Positions 52,205 through 61,299 of a DNA stretch of 64,000 nucleotides are shown here, piece by piece. Positions within the stretch are counted from its first letter, which is position 1. Every line of letters begins with the position of its first letter. A program made the translations under genes and the position numbers. The notes beneath the pieces are model-generated. The model saw only the letters and a list, made by a program, of their open reading frames with translations. It was not told the origin of the DNA and made no database searches. This DNA is from Clostridia bacterium (GTDB taxonomy: Bacteria; Bacillota_A; Clostridia; Christensenellales; Aristaeellaceae), in assembly GCA_017525805.1 (NCBI GenBank), contig JAFXSH010000027.1, positions 46,765-110,764 on the forward strand, given 5' to 3'.

Positions 52205-52233
52205 TTGCGGGCGGTAGTGCAATATGATATAAT
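52205..52233 (+). promoter_or_regulatory. Promoter of the ACT/DUF711 operon
   Basis: TTGCGG (52205-52210), 17 bp, TATAAT (52228-52233). A 90-nt leader follows with a small CCGCG/CGCGG hairpin near 52288-52302 before GGAGG. No known riboswitch was recognised in it. Confidence 0.65.
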
Positions 52234-52323
52234 AGGCGGGAATCAGCCGGGCGGCGAAAGCGGACGCGGCTGGTATCACGATAGGAACCGCGTTGCACGC
52301 GGAAAGGTTGGAGGCGCGGAAAA

Positions 52324-52605
52324 ATGGCGGCTGTTTCCAAGGCGGTTGTTACGGTGTTAGGCTTTGACCGCAAGGGCATCATCGCCCAGGTCAGTGCGAT
52401 CCTGTTTGAACGGGGCATCAATATCTTAGATATAAGCCAAACGATTTTGGACGGTTACTTCAACATGGTCATGATGGTGGACCTGTCGGAGCCCACCTGC
52501 CCCTTTGACGAGCTGCAAAGCGAGCTGAACGCCTTAGGGGAAAAGCTTGGCTTGCAGATTCGTATTCAAAAGAACGAAATTTTTGAAGCCATGCATCAGA
52601 TTTGA
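52324..52605 (+). CDS. ACT-domain protein (UPF0237)
   Basis: This is a 93-residue single ACT domain (VVTVLGFDRKGIIAQVSAIL, RGINILDISQTILDG). UPF0237 proteins are small ligand-binding regulators, distantly like GcvR. GGAGG lies before the ATG. It is followed after 15 nt by a DUF711 gene, a conserved pair in Firmicutes. The ligand is unknown, probably an amino acid. Confidence 0.9.
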   Translation: MAAVSKAVVTVLGFDRKGIIAQVSAILFERGINILDISQTILDGYFNMVMMVDLSEPTCPFDELQSELNALGEKLGLQIRIQKNEIFEAMHQI

Positions 52606-52620
52606 CGGGGGATAAGCCAC

Positions 52621-53973
52621 ATGATCCAAAGCAGTCAGATTTATGAAACCCTGCGCATGATCGACCAGGAAAAGCTGGACGTGCGCACTATTACCATGGG
52701 CATTTCCCTGTTCAACTGCGTATGCGACGACACCCGCCGTTTAGCCAGCCGGGTGTACAGCCGCATCGCCCGCCAGGCGGAAAACCTGGTGAAGGTGGGC
52801 CGGGAAATCGAAAAGGAATTCGGCGTGCCCATCGTGAACAAGCGCATTTCCGTCACCCCCGTTTCCCTGATCACCGGCGCGGTGGAGGACCCGCTCCCCG
52901 TGGCCATGGCATTGGACCGGGCAGCCAAGGAAACGGGCGTTGATTTCATCGGCGGCTATTCCGCCCTGGTGCAGAAGGGCATGACGGCGGCGGATAAGCG
53001 GCTGATCCTGTCCATTCCCCAGGCGCTGTCGGAAACGGAATTGATGTGTTCTTCCATTAACGTGGCTTCCACCCGGGCGGGCATCGATATGGACGCCGTG
53101 CGCCTGTGCGGCGAAGCCATCAAGGCATTGGCGGAGTGCACGAAGGAGCAGGACGGCTTAGGCTGCGCCAAGCTGGTGATTTTCGCCAACGCGGTGGAAG
53201 ATAATCCCTTCATGGCGGGGGCGTTCCACGGCCCCGGCGAGGGCGACTGCGCCGTTTCCGTGGGCGTCAGCGGCCCCGGCGTGGTCAAGCGCGCCCTGGA
53301 AAGCGTGCGGGGGGAATCCTTCGACGTGGTAGCCGAAACCATCAAGCGCACCGCCTTCCGCATCACCCGGGTTGGCCAACTGGTGGCCATGGAAGCCTCC
53401 CGCATGCTGAACGTTCCCTTCGGCATCGTGGACCTGTCCCTGGCCCCCACCCCGGCGGTAGGCGACAGCGTGGCGCATATTTTGGAAGAAATGGGCCTGG
53501 AAAAATGCGGCACTCATGGGTCCACGGCGGCGCTTGCTCTGCTCAACGACGCGGTGAAGAAGGGCGGCGTCATGGCGTCCTCCCATGTGGGGGGCCTTTC
53601 CGGCGCGTTCATTCCCGTTTCAGAGGATATCGGCATGATCGAGGCCGCCGCCTGCGGGGCATTGACTTTAGATAAATTAGAAGCCATGACCTGCGTTTGC
53701 TCCGTGGGCCTGGATATGATCGCCGTGCCCGGCGATACCTCCGCCGCTACCATCAGCGCCATCATCGCCGACGAAGCGGCCATCGGCATGATCAACAGCA
53801 AGACCACCGCCGTCCGCATTATTCCCGCGCCAGGCAAGCAGGTGGGAGATTATGTGGAGTTCGGCGGCCTGCTGGGAAGGGCCCCAGTGATCCCGGTGCA
53901 TCCCTTCGCCTCCGACGCTTTCATCGCCCGGGGCGGACGCATCCCCGCGCCCCTGCACAGCTTAAGGAATTAA
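52621..53973 (+). CDS. DUF711 / UPF0210 family protein
   Basis: This 450-residue protein starts [20 protein letters not shown] and has [25 protein letters not shown] and the glycine-rich C-terminal [15 protein letters not shown], the pattern of UPF0210. The family fold is related to glycyl-radical/pyruvate formate-lyase-like barrels, but no Gly-radical motif is present, so it is not a radical enzyme. Function unknown; it nearly always accompanies the ACT protein upstream. The repeat hairpin begins 5 nt after its stop. Confidence 0.88.
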   Translation: MIQSSQIYETLRMIDQEKLDVRTITMGISLFNCVCDDTRRLASRVYSRIARQAENLVKVGREIEKEFGVPIVNKRISVTPVSLITGAVEDPLPVAMALDRAAKETGVDFIGGYSALVQKGMTAADKRLILSIPQALSETELMCSSINVASTRAGIDMDAVRLCGEAIKALAECTKEQDGLGCAKLVIFANAVEDNPFMAGAFHGPGEGDCAVSVGVSGPGVVKRALESVRGESFDVVAETIKRTAFRITRVGQLVAMEASRMLNVPFGIVDLSLAPTPAVGDSVAHILEEMGLEKCGTHGSTAALALLNDAVKKGGVMASSHVGGLSGAFIPVSEDIGMIEAAACGALTLDKLEAMTCVCSVGLDMIAVPGDTSAATISAIIADEAAIGMINSKTTAVRIIPAPGKQVGDYVEFGGLLGRAPVIPVHPFASDAFIARGGRIPAPLHSLRN

Positions 53974-53978
53974 GGATT

Positions 53979-54043
53979 CTGGGGGAAACCGCTCTTTGCA
54001 GCCAAAGAGCGGGTTCCCCCAGGCCCCCATCCGAGAAAGCTGC
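53979..54043. repeat. Structured intergenic repeat (copy 2, short form)
   Basis: A 20-bp stem with one mismatch (53979-53998 with 54003-54022, arms beginning CTGGGGGAAACCG) is followed directly by CCCCCATCCGAGAAAGCTG. It matches copy 1 at 22809 at both ends but lacks the roughly 110 nt between them. Confidence 0.75.
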
Positions 54044-54086
54044 CATGAGTGAATCATTGACTAAGCATACTGAAACAGGTAACGTT

Positions 54087-54449
54087 ATGAGAGCAAAAGC
54101 GGGATGTTTAACTATGGTAATTAAAAAAGCAATCAAATACGCTTGGCCTTGGCTGGCCGCCGTTCTCTGCGTGGGGTATTTGTACTGGGCTTTGGAAGCA
54201 TACCGCGTCCATTGCGACGCCGGATTCCTTCCGATAATTCTGAGCTTTCTTGCCTTTGCGGCGATAACAGTTTTCACCCTCTGCCAGTGGAGGAAGGATC
54301 GTGCCGCCGCGCTGTCAGCCGTGATCCCGGCCGTCGCATGTATTGCGCTGTTCCTTGTGGCCCGCAAGATTCCCAATTGTCCGATGTGCGACGGCGTGAC
54401 GGAAAAGGACTTGGGTTTCCTGGCTCGCTGGATATCCGCAGGGCCGTGA
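54087..54449 (+). CDS. Small membrane protein of unknown function
   Basis: This protein has about 120 residues with three hydrophobic stretches (KYAWPWLAAVLCVGYLYW, PIILSFLAFAAITVFTL, LSAVIPAVACIALFLVA) and ends with a Cys pair in IPNCPMCDGV. The start is uncertain: ATGs at 54045, 54087 and 54114 share the frame. 54087 has a weak AGGT site. The homology-like core begins at the third (MVIKKAIKYAWPW). It follows a hairpin repeat, as the small membrane frame at 23029 does. Confidence 0.55.
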   Translation: MRAKAGCLTMVIKKAIKYAWPWLAAVLCVGYLYWALEAYRVHCDAGFLPIILSFLAFAAITVFTLCQWRKDRAAALSAVIPAVACIALFLVARKIPNCPMCDGVTEKDLGFLARWISAGP

Positions 54450-54476
54450 TCAAAGAATTGGATAATAGGAGCCATC

Positions 54477-55379
54477 ATGAACGAAAATTTTAACGTGCTG
54501 AACCTCCCCGACGAAATGCTGCACATCACCCTCATGGACGGTCAGGCGAAGGTGTTACTCTGCCGCACCACCGCCATGGCCCGGAAGGCGGCGGAAATCC
54601 ACTGCCCATCCTCCACGGCGCTGGCGGCGCTGAGCCGCACCATGACTGCCACCGCTATGCTCGGCGTGATGATGAAGGACGATAGCGCCTCCGTCACCGT
54701 CACCGTGGCGGGGGACGGCCCCATCGGTAAAATCACCGCCGTGGCGCACGGGGGCAAAGTCAAGGTTTCCGCCCATCATCCGGAAGCCGATCTGCCCCTG
54801 AAAAAAGACGGGCATTTGGATGTGGGCGGATTGGTGGGACACCATGGGCGTCTGACTGTCATCAAAGACCTGGGCATGAAGGAGCCCTATATCGGCCAAT
54901 CTCAGTTAGTTTCCGGCGAATTGGGCGAGGATTTCGCCCAGTACTTCACTGTTTCCGAGCAGCAGCCCTCCCTGGTGGCCCTGGGCTGTCTGGTACATGA
55001 CCGTTACTGCCTCTCCGCTGGCGGCGTGCTGGTGCAGGCCATGCCGGGCTGCTCCGAAGAATTGCTGGAGCAATTGGAGCTTCGTTCCGTATTCTTCACG
55101 GCCATCAGCCGGGAAGTGGCGGACGTTCCCTTAGAGGATTTAGCCAAAGCCTGGTTTGACGGGCTGGATATGAACATCCTTTCCCGGGAGCCCGTCTGCT
55201 ATCAGTGCGACTGCAGCCGGGACAAGATGGAAAAGGCGCTCATCGCCTTGGGCCGGGATGAGCTCCAGCAATTGATCGACGAGGACGGCAAGGCCGAACT
55301 GACCTGCCATTTCTGCCGCACGGCCCACCATTTCAGCAAGCAGGACCTGAACGCGTTATTGGAAAGGGCGAGCCGATGA
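54477..55379 (+). CDS. hslO: Hsp33 redox-regulated chaperone
   Basis: Hsp33 is a cytoplasmic holdase turned on by oxidation. The 300-residue protein has the typical core (GDGPIGKITAVAHGGKVKV, then GDFTVSEQ-like region EDFAQYFTVSEQQPS) and the zinc-binding cysteines at the C-terminus (CYQCDCSRDKME and ELTCHFCRTAHHF). AGGAG precedes the ATG. It overlaps the next gene by 4 bases. Confidence 0.95.
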   Translation: MNENFNVLNLPDEMLHITLMDGQAKVLLCRTTAMARKAAEIHCPSSTALAALSRTMTATAMLGVMMKDDSASVTVTVAGDGPIGKITAVAHGGKVKVSAHHPEADLPLKKDGHLDVGGLVGHHGRLTVIKDLGMKEPYIGQSQLVSGELGEDFAQYFTVSEQQPSLVALGCLVHDRYCLSAGGVLVQAMPGCSEELLEQLELRSVFFTAISREVADVPLEDLAKAWFDGLDMNILSREPVCYQCDCSRDKMEKALIALGRDELQQLIDEDGKAELTCHFCRTAHHFSKQDLNALLERASR

Positions 55380-56686
55380 CCCGAACGCGCAGCAATGTGG
55401 TGCCTTTCGAGCGTCCCGCTTCCTATTGGGCGGTGAAAGCCCGGCGGCACGATAAACCGTCCCAGCTGGCGGACGCGGCGCGATTGATGCGCAAGGCCCT
55501 GGAAAAGAGCGGCGACAGCGGCCTGGCCTTAGAGCTTTGCCAGATTTATTCCCGCATGCATTGCTATACCGCTTCGGAACGGTATCTCATGCGCGCCTGC
55601 GCCCGGGAGGGCCTCACCGGCCCGGTATGCTTCCTGGCAGGCTGCGCCGCCCTGAACCGGGACGAGGAAGAATTGGGCGAACAGGCCCTGGACCTGAGCC
55701 TGCGCCTGGACCCCGACGGGCCCTGCGCCGAGCAGGCCCAGGAGGTGCTGGAAACTTATCCCTGGCGGCAAACGCCCTGGCGGCCCCGGTGCTGCCGGGG
55801 AGAAACGCTCTGCCGCCGGGCCGGTTACGCCCTGGCGTCAGGAAATCGCGGGGAAGCCCTTGCTCTTGCCAAGCGGGCATGGAAAAAGGCTCATACGCCG
55901 GAAATCGCTTTGCAGCTTGGCGCGCTGCTGCCGCCCCGGCGGGGGATCATCCTGCTCACCTACGCCGTCCGGCGCATGAAGGACCGTTCCTTCCGCGCCT
56001 GCCTGCTGCTGGCCCGCGCCTGTTTCCTGGCGGGGCAGGAGAGCAAAGCCCGAAAGGCGCTTTCCGCAGCCCTGCGGCAGTGCGAATCCATTACCGACGC
56101 GGAGCTTTTCTGCGAAACGGCCTGGAGCATGGACAGCCCCGGGGAAGCCCTGAACGCGGTGAACGGGTGGCTGCAAAAAATGCCTTTCAGCGCCGATTAC
56201 CTGCGGCTCAAGTACCTGTGCCAATACCGTTTGGGCCAGTCCTGCGAAGCGGGCCGCACCCTGGACCTGCTGTTGGAAATCGATCCGGACGACATTTCCG
56301 CCCGCCGTTTCCGCTTGTGCCCCGAGGAAGCCGCCTTGACTGAGGACCGGTACATGATGCTTTCGGTGCTGGGCAGCCTGATTTATGCCAGCACGCCTCC
56401 GCGAAAGCAAAGCCCGCTGAACAGGATTTTGCATGAACTGGTGATCGGCATGGACGGCATGCTGACCACCCAGGAAATATACCATCTGGTGCCGCCTCTG
56501 TGGCGCGCCATGACCCCCGCGGAGCAGTGGATCTGCGACGACCGGCGCGGCGGCTTTTATCCCGCTATGCTCGGCGTGTGCGCGCTGCTTGCCGCGGGCC
56601 GCCCCAAGGACGCGCGGGAACTGTTTAAGCGTTCACCAGGAAAAAAACGGCTGCTTCGCTTTTTACGCCGGTTCTCTCGGGCATAA
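55376..56686 (+). CDS. TPR-like repeat protein of unknown function
   Basis: This 436-residue protein is helix-rich with repeated TPR-like units (ALELCQIYSRMHCYTASERY, RACLLLARACFLAGQESKAR, DYLRLKYLCQYRLGQSCEAG). It has no signal peptide, and is rich in Arg and Cys. TPR proteins act as scaffolds. It is translationally coupled to hslO and followed by a HEAT-like protein, so the operon may deal with protein quality. Confidence 0.6.
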   Translation: MTRTRSNVVPFERPASYWAVKARRHDKPSQLADAARLMRKALEKSGDSGLALELCQIYSRMHCYTASERYLMRACAREGLTGPVCFLAGCAALNRDEEELGEQALDLSLRLDPDGPCAEQAQEVLETYPWRQTPWRPRCCRGETLCRRAGYALASGNRGEALALAKRAWKKAHTPEIALQLGALLPPRRGIILLTYAVRRMKDRSFRACLLLARACFLAGQESKARKALSAALRQCESITDAELFCETAWSMDSPGEALNAVNGWLQKMPFSADYLRLKYLCQYRLGQSCEAGRTLDLLLEIDPDDISARRFRLCPEEAALTEDRYMMLSVLGSLIYASTPPRKQSPLNRILHELVIGMDGMLTTQEIYHLVPPLWRAMTPAEQWICDDRRGGFYPAMLGVCALLAAGRPKDARELFKRSPGKKRLLRFLRRFSRA

Positions 56687-56713
56687 AAAACGGGCTGAAA
56701 AGGAGATACAATC

Positions 56714-57544
56714 ATGCGCTGCATCAATTTTGACAAGGAATTCGAGCGGTACGTAGGCACGTGGATGAAGGAGCACGCAAAGGAGTACCGCAATTACGAC
56801 GAAATGGAAGCCGCCATGCCGGATGTGTACGCGGCGTTTCTGGATACGCCGGTGAACTGGCTGTCCGGCGCCAAGCCGGGGGAATACTTTGCCCAGTTTG
56901 ACAACGCCCATCAGCTGGTAAACTGGATGGAGGATTATTTCAAGCAGCGCATCCCCGTGCCGGATATGCTTTTGAATCGCATCGCCGAGCTGGGTCTTGA
57001 GGCGGAAGAATCCCTGATGGCCCTGCTGAAAAAAGAAAAAGCCACCCAGGAGATCCGCATGGCAGCGATCACCCTGCTGCGGGAAATCGATTCCGCCGCG
57101 CCCATGGAATACTACATCGGCCTTCAGGCCATCCGTGAAGAGGGCGAGGACGAATTGGCCGACAATGCCCTGGACAGCTTATCGTCCATGGGCGAAAGGG
57201 CCGTGGACGCCATGCGCGCCGCGCTGCCCCTGGCATCCCCGGACGGGCAGGAGGCCCTGCTCACGGTGCTCTCCGATTATCCGGGGGATGAACAGGTGCT
57301 TGAGACGGCGCTTTCCCTGCTGAAAACCCGGCGGGATCGGGTAGCCATATTGGCGGGGTGCTTAGGCAAGTTGGGGGACGAAAGAGCGCTGCCCGCCCTG
57401 ACCGCCCTGGCCGCCAGCGAGGAAACCCCGTATCTGGATTATATCGAGCTGCGCAGCGCCATCGAGGCCCTGGGCGGCGACGCGCCGGAGAGGAATTTCG
57501 ACGCGGAAGACCCGGCCTACGAGGCCATGCGCAATATGCAGTGA
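56714..57544 (+). CDS. HEAT-repeat-like protein of unknown function
   Basis: This acidic protein (276 residues) has repeated helix pairs such as QEALLTVLSDYPGDEQVL and RVAILAGCLGKLGDERALPA, typical of HEAT or PBS-lyase-like repeats. The N-terminus (FDKEFERYVGTWMKEHAKEY) is different and may be a separate domain. AAAAGGAG precedes the ATG. It is third in the hslO operon. No catalytic residues were recognised. Confidence 0.65.
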   Translation: MRCINFDKEFERYVGTWMKEHAKEYRNYDEMEAAMPDVYAAFLDTPVNWLSGAKPGEYFAQFDNAHQLVNWMEDYFKQRIPVPDMLLNRIAELGLEAEESLMALLKKEKATQEIRMAAITLLREIDSAAPMEYYIGLQAIREEGEDELADNALDSLSSMGERAVDAMRAALPLASPDGQEALLTVLSDYPGDEQVLETALSLLKTRRDRVAILAGCLGKLGDERALPALTALAASEETPYLDYIELRSAIEALGGDAPERNFDAEDPAYEAMRNMQ

Positions 57545-57553
57545 GGAAAGCCT

Positions 57554-59428
57554 ATGGTTTGTGAGCATTGCGGCAACATCGTGCCGGAGGGCGTGGCGGT
57601 GTGCAGCCAGTGCGGCGCGCAGGTGAAAACCGTCCGCTTGGGCGAGGGCGCGGCAGCCCGCCGTCAGGGCCGTCCGGAAAAATCCGGCGGGGGCCGGGCA
57701 GGCAGCATGACCCCGGCGGAACCGGTCCCGTGGGACGGGCCCGCCACCCGCCGCAGCCCCTCCCGCAGCGAAGGAAGCTATTCCGCGCCTCAGCGTCCCG
57801 CGCCCAAAAGCGCCAAGGCCGCCCGGACCATAAATCGGAAACGTCCGGGCCGCAGGCGGCCCGTGCGCCGGGTGATGATCAACTGGGCGCTGCTGTGGAC
57901 GGTGGTAATCGTCCTGGGCATCGTGGCCGTGGGGGGCGCTTATGTTTTTTTGAAGATGACGGATCAGGGTCAGTTGATCTTAGCCCGCATGGGCAGGGAA
58001 GCCAACGCCACCGCCCTCTGGACCTACGGTCAGGAACTGCTGGACCAGGGGTATTTGGACCGGTGCGTGGCCGTGCTGGAGCAGGCTTACGAAATGGAGC
58101 CGGAAAGGGATGACATCTATGACCGGCTGCTGCAGTTGGCCGACGCCTATGAAGCGGCGGGCAGGCCCGCCGACGCCGAGCGGGTGTATACCAAGCTGTA
58201 TACGGATATCGCGCCCACGGACGCTTCCATTTACCGTCAGGTGGCGCGCCTGATGGAAAACCAGAGCCGGCTGATGGAATTGGCCTCCTTTTTGAAGCTG
58301 GCCTATGAAAAAACGGGGGACGTTTCCTTCCGCCGCCAGCGGGAAGAGCTGCTGCCCTCCGCCCCTACCGCGTCCAAGGAAGCGGGCACCAGCAAATCGG
58401 AGCAGGACATACAGCTTCTGTCCGCCGAGGATTATGAAATTTACTATATCTTCGGGGATGAAGGCATTCTGCCGGAGGACGGCGCCCTGTATACCGATCC
58501 CCTTCATTTGCCCGAGGGCACCCACATCATCCGTGCCGTGGCCGTTTCCAGCGACCTGATCAGCGATGAAATGCGCGTTCAGTACACCATCAACCTCCCC
58601 CGTCCCGCCGCGCCCTACGCTTCCCTGGCCCCGGGCGAATACGAACGGCGGCAGCGCATCTGGATCAAATACATTCCCACCGAGGACGTGACCCTGCTGG
58701 AGGGGAAACGGGAAAGGACAGCCCAGGAGGAAGCCCACCTGGCCAAGCTCAAGGACATTACCATTTATTACACGGTGGACAGCCAAACGCCCACCTCCAA
58801 TTCCCCCATTTACACCGGCGAACCCTTCCTGCTGCCCCTGGGCAAATCCACCGTGAAAGCGATTGCGGTGAACGGGTACGGCAAGGCAAGCAACGTGATG
58901 GAGCGCACCTACAACATCAAGCTCGCCTTTAAACTGTATTTCAGCGACAGCGACGAGTTTAACGATTTCACCATCATGGTCACCGGGCGGGACGCCTTTA
59001 TTAAAAAATTCGGTTCACCCTTGAGCGAAACCTCCATAGAGGACGATTCCGTGCCCGGCAGCAGCATCCTGCTCACTTACGAATGGGGCGAAGCGCGCTT
59101 TTATATGACGGAAAAAGGTTATATCCTGTACGCGCTGGAAACCGCCAGTTCCTCCGTGACAGGCCCCCGCAAAACCAAAATCGGCATGGCGGAAACGGAG
59201 ATCACCGAAAAATTCCGGGATATGCAGCAGGAACACAATCAGGACGGCAGCCGCAGCATCTATTACGACACGCAGAACAAAAAATACGCCATGATGTACC
59301 ACCTGGACGCTTTCAGCGACCGCATCGATTATATCTACTACCGCACGGACAACGGCAAGGTGACCCTGAGCTATTTCCTGGAAAACAGCCGGGTGACCAA
59401 GATGGGGATCAAATGCTCCTTTGATTGA
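57554..59428 (+). CDS. Zinc-ribbon, membrane-anchored TPR protein with beta-sandwich repeats
   Basis: The 624-residue protein starts with a zinc ribbon (CEHCGNIVPEGVAVCSQCG, four Cys), followed by a disordered Arg/Pro-rich stretch, one membrane helix (about 113-135), TPR-like repeats (150-260) and two domains of the chitobiase/hexosaminidase C-terminal type (EIYYIFGDEG, ITIYYTVDSQTPTSNS). The C-terminus is a separate alpha/beta region (TKIGMAETEITEKFRDM). The beta-sandwich may bind a sugar or cell wall. It ends the hslO operon. Confidence 0.7.
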   Translation: MVCEHCGNIVPEGVAVCSQCGAQVKTVRLGEGAAARRQGRPEKSGGGRAGSMTPAEPVPWDGPATRRSPSRSEGSYSAPQRPAPKSAKAARTINRKRPGRRRPVRRVMINWALLWTVVIVLGIVAVGGAYVFLKMTDQGQLILARMGREANATALWTYGQELLDQGYLDRCVAVLEQAYEMEPERDDIYDRLLQLADAYEAAGRPADAERVYTKLYTDIAPTDASIYRQVARLMENQSRLMELASFLKLAYEKTGDVSFRRQREELLPSAPTASKEAGTSKSEQDIQLLSAEDYEIYYIFGDEGILPEDGALYTDPLHLPEGTHIIRAVAVSSDLISDEMRVQYTINLPRPAAPYASLAPGEYERRQRIWIKYIPTEDVTLLEGKRERTAQEEAHLAKLKDITIYYTVDSQTPTSNSPIYTGEPFLLPLGKSTVKAIAVNGYGKASNVMERTYNIKLAFKLYFSDSDEFNDFTIMVTGRDAFIKKFGSPLSETSIEDDSVPGSSILLTYEWGEARFYMTEKGYILYALETASSSVTGPRKTKIGMAETEITEKFRDMQQEHNQDGSRSIYYDTQNKKYAMMYHLDAFSDRIDYIYYRTDNGKVTLSYFLENSRVTKMGIKCSFD

Positions 59429-59438
59429 TCGTTCTCAA

Positions 59439-59480
59439 CAAAACAGGCAGGCCGCCAACGCGCGATGCCTGCCTGTTTTG
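59439..59480. terminator. Bidirectional terminator
   Basis: Perfect 13-bp stem CAAAACAGGCAGG/CCTGCCTGTTTTG (59439-59451, 59468-59480) between the convergent zinc-ribbon and pepF genes. Confidence 0.85.
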
Positions 59481-59493
59481 TATTGTTTTCGCA

Positions 59494-61281
59494 TCAGATC
59501 AGCTTTTTCATTTCCTCCACTGTTTGGGCGAATACCCGCATGGCCCCCTGAACGGCGTCGGGCTTTTCCATATCCACGCCCGCGTAGCGCAGGGCCTCGA
59601 TGGGCGGCACGGAGCAGCCCGCCGACAGGAATTTTTTGTAGTCCTTCACGGCAGGTTCCCCTTCCCTGAGGATGCGGTCCGCGATGGCCACGGCGGCGGA
59701 AAAGCCGGTGGCGTACTGGTACACATAGAAATTGCGGTAAAAGTGGGGAATGCGCATCCACTCATAGGAAATCAGCGCATCCACTTTCGCGCCGCCGCCA
59801 TAGTATTTTTCATTCAGGCCGTAGTACAGGCTGTTCAGCGCCTCGGCCGTGAGGGCTTCGCCCCGCTCGTACAGGCTGTGGGCTTCCTTTTCAAAAGCGG
59901 CGAACATGGTTTGCCTGAACACGGTGGTGCGGAATTCCTCCAGCAATTGATTCCGCAGGAAAGCGGATGCCTTGGGATCGTCCTTGTACTTTTCCATCAA
60001 ATAGCGCATCAGCAGCACTTCGTTGCAGGTGGAGGCCACCTCCGCCACAAACAGAGAATAATTGGCCTTGGCGAAGGGCTGGCTTTTGTTGCTGTAATAC
60101 GTATGCATGCTGTGGCCCATTTCATGGGCGATGGTCATGGCCCCGGAAAGATCGTCGGTATGGTTCAAAAGCACATAAGGGTGCACGCCGTAGCAGCCCC
60201 AGGAATAGGCGCCGCTGCGCTTGGCTTTGTTTTCGTACACATCCACCCAGCCGCTGGAAAAGCCCTCCCGCAGCTTGGCGACGTATTCCTCTCCTAAGGG
60301 CGCAAGCCCTTCGCACACCAGATCGCAGGCTTCTTCATAGGTCATTTTCATGTCATAGTCCGCGATCATGGGCACGTACAGATCGTACAGGTGCAGTTCA
60401 TCCACGCCCAACAGTTTTTTGCGGATGCTCATGTATTCCGTCAGGGCGGGCAGGGCGTCTTCCACGGCGAACAGCAGATTATCGTACACCGTTTCGGGGA
60501 TTTCGCGGGGAGCAAGGGACGCCTGACGGGCGGAATCATAACGCCGGGCTTTCGCCTGGAACACGGCAGTTTTCACGGCTCCGGCGTAGCAAGCGGTCAT
60601 AGTGGCGGAAAAGCGCTGGAACGTACCCATCATACCCTCGAAAGCTTCCTTGCGCACGTCCCGGTTCCGGCTGCGGATCAGCATGCCGTAATTGCCGTGG
60701 GTCAGCTGCATCTTCTCCCCGTTTTCATCTGTCACTTCCGGCAGGGGCAGGTCCACATCGTTGAACATGGAAAACACGTCCCGGGACACGCCCATCACGT
60801 CCCCGGCCTGGGCCAGCAGCCTTTCCTGTTCCGCGGGCAGGGTGTGGGGCTTTTGCAGGAGCAGCAGACGCAGCATTTCGCTGAAATCGGAAAAGGAAGC
60901 GTCTTCCATCAGTTCTTTGAGCGTTTCTTCCGGCAGGGAAAGCAATTCAGGCGCTAAGAAGGACGCGGCGCTGCCCGCCTTTATTCCTAAGTTCTGAAAC
61001 CGCATGGCCCGGGCCTGCCGCGCGGGATCGGAGCTGTCCTCATCCTTGTGCATCAAGGCGTAGGCCGCTAAACGGTCCATCTGCCGGGAAAGGGCATCCT
61101 CGTCCAAAATGGCCTGGCGGGGGTTTGTCCGCGCCCTCCCCTGCCAGCCTGCCACGTTTTCGATGGCCTGTTCCGCCTGGGCATAAGCCTGCTCGTAGGC
61201 TTCCTCTGAGGCAAAAATATCCTCCAGCCGCCATTGATACTTTTTATCCATCTCGGTTCTCGTTTTCAGTTCCTTGCTCAT
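59494..61281 (-). CDS. pepF: Oligoendopeptidase F
   Basis: This M3B zinc peptidase cuts short peptides in the cytoplasm. The 595-residue protein has the HExxH motif as TIAHEMGHSMHTYY (near 380) and the downstream Glu in the VAEVASTCNE stretch. The ATG at 61281 follows GGAG by 9 nt; a TTG two codons earlier is the alternative. It is 18 nt after ppx on the same strand. Confidence 0.95.
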   Translation of the reverse strand: MSKELKTRTEMDKKYQWRLEDIFASEEAYEQAYAQAEQAIENVAGWQGRARTNPRQAILDEDALSRQMDRLAAYALMHKDEDSSDPARQARAMRFQNLGIKAGSAASFLAPELLSLPEETLKELMEDASFSDFSEMLRLLLLQKPHTLPAEQERLLAQAGDVMGVSRDVFSMFNDVDLPLPEVTDENGEKMQLTHGNYGMLIRSRNRDVRKEAFEGMMGTFQRFSATMTACYAGAVKTAVFQAKARRYDSARQASLAPREIPETVYDNLLFAVEDALPALTEYMSIRKKLLGVDELHLYDLYVPMIADYDMKMTYEEACDLVCEGLAPLGEEYVAKLREGFSSGWVDVYENKAKRSGAYSWGCYGVHPYVLLNHTDDLSGAMTIAHEMGHSMHTYYSNKSQPFAKANYSLFVAEVASTCNEVLLMRYLMEKYKDDPKASAFLRNQLLEEFRTTVFRQTMFAAFEKEAHSLYERGEALTAEALNSLYYGLNEKYYGGGAKVDALISYEWMRIPHFYRNFYVYQYATGFSAAVAIADRILREGEPAVKDYKKFLSAGCSVPPIEALRYAGVDMEKPDAVQGAMRVFAQTVEEMKKLI

Positions 61282-61299
61282 GGGCAATCACTCCTTTTT

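Noticed and set aside
52234..52320. Riboswitch in the leader of the ACT gene
   Set aside because: There is a leader of about 90 nt with a small hairpin, but no known riboswitch core was recognised.
52621..53973. Glycyl radical enzyme
   Set aside because: The DUF711 protein is often named PFL-family but it has no glycyl-radical loop and is too short.
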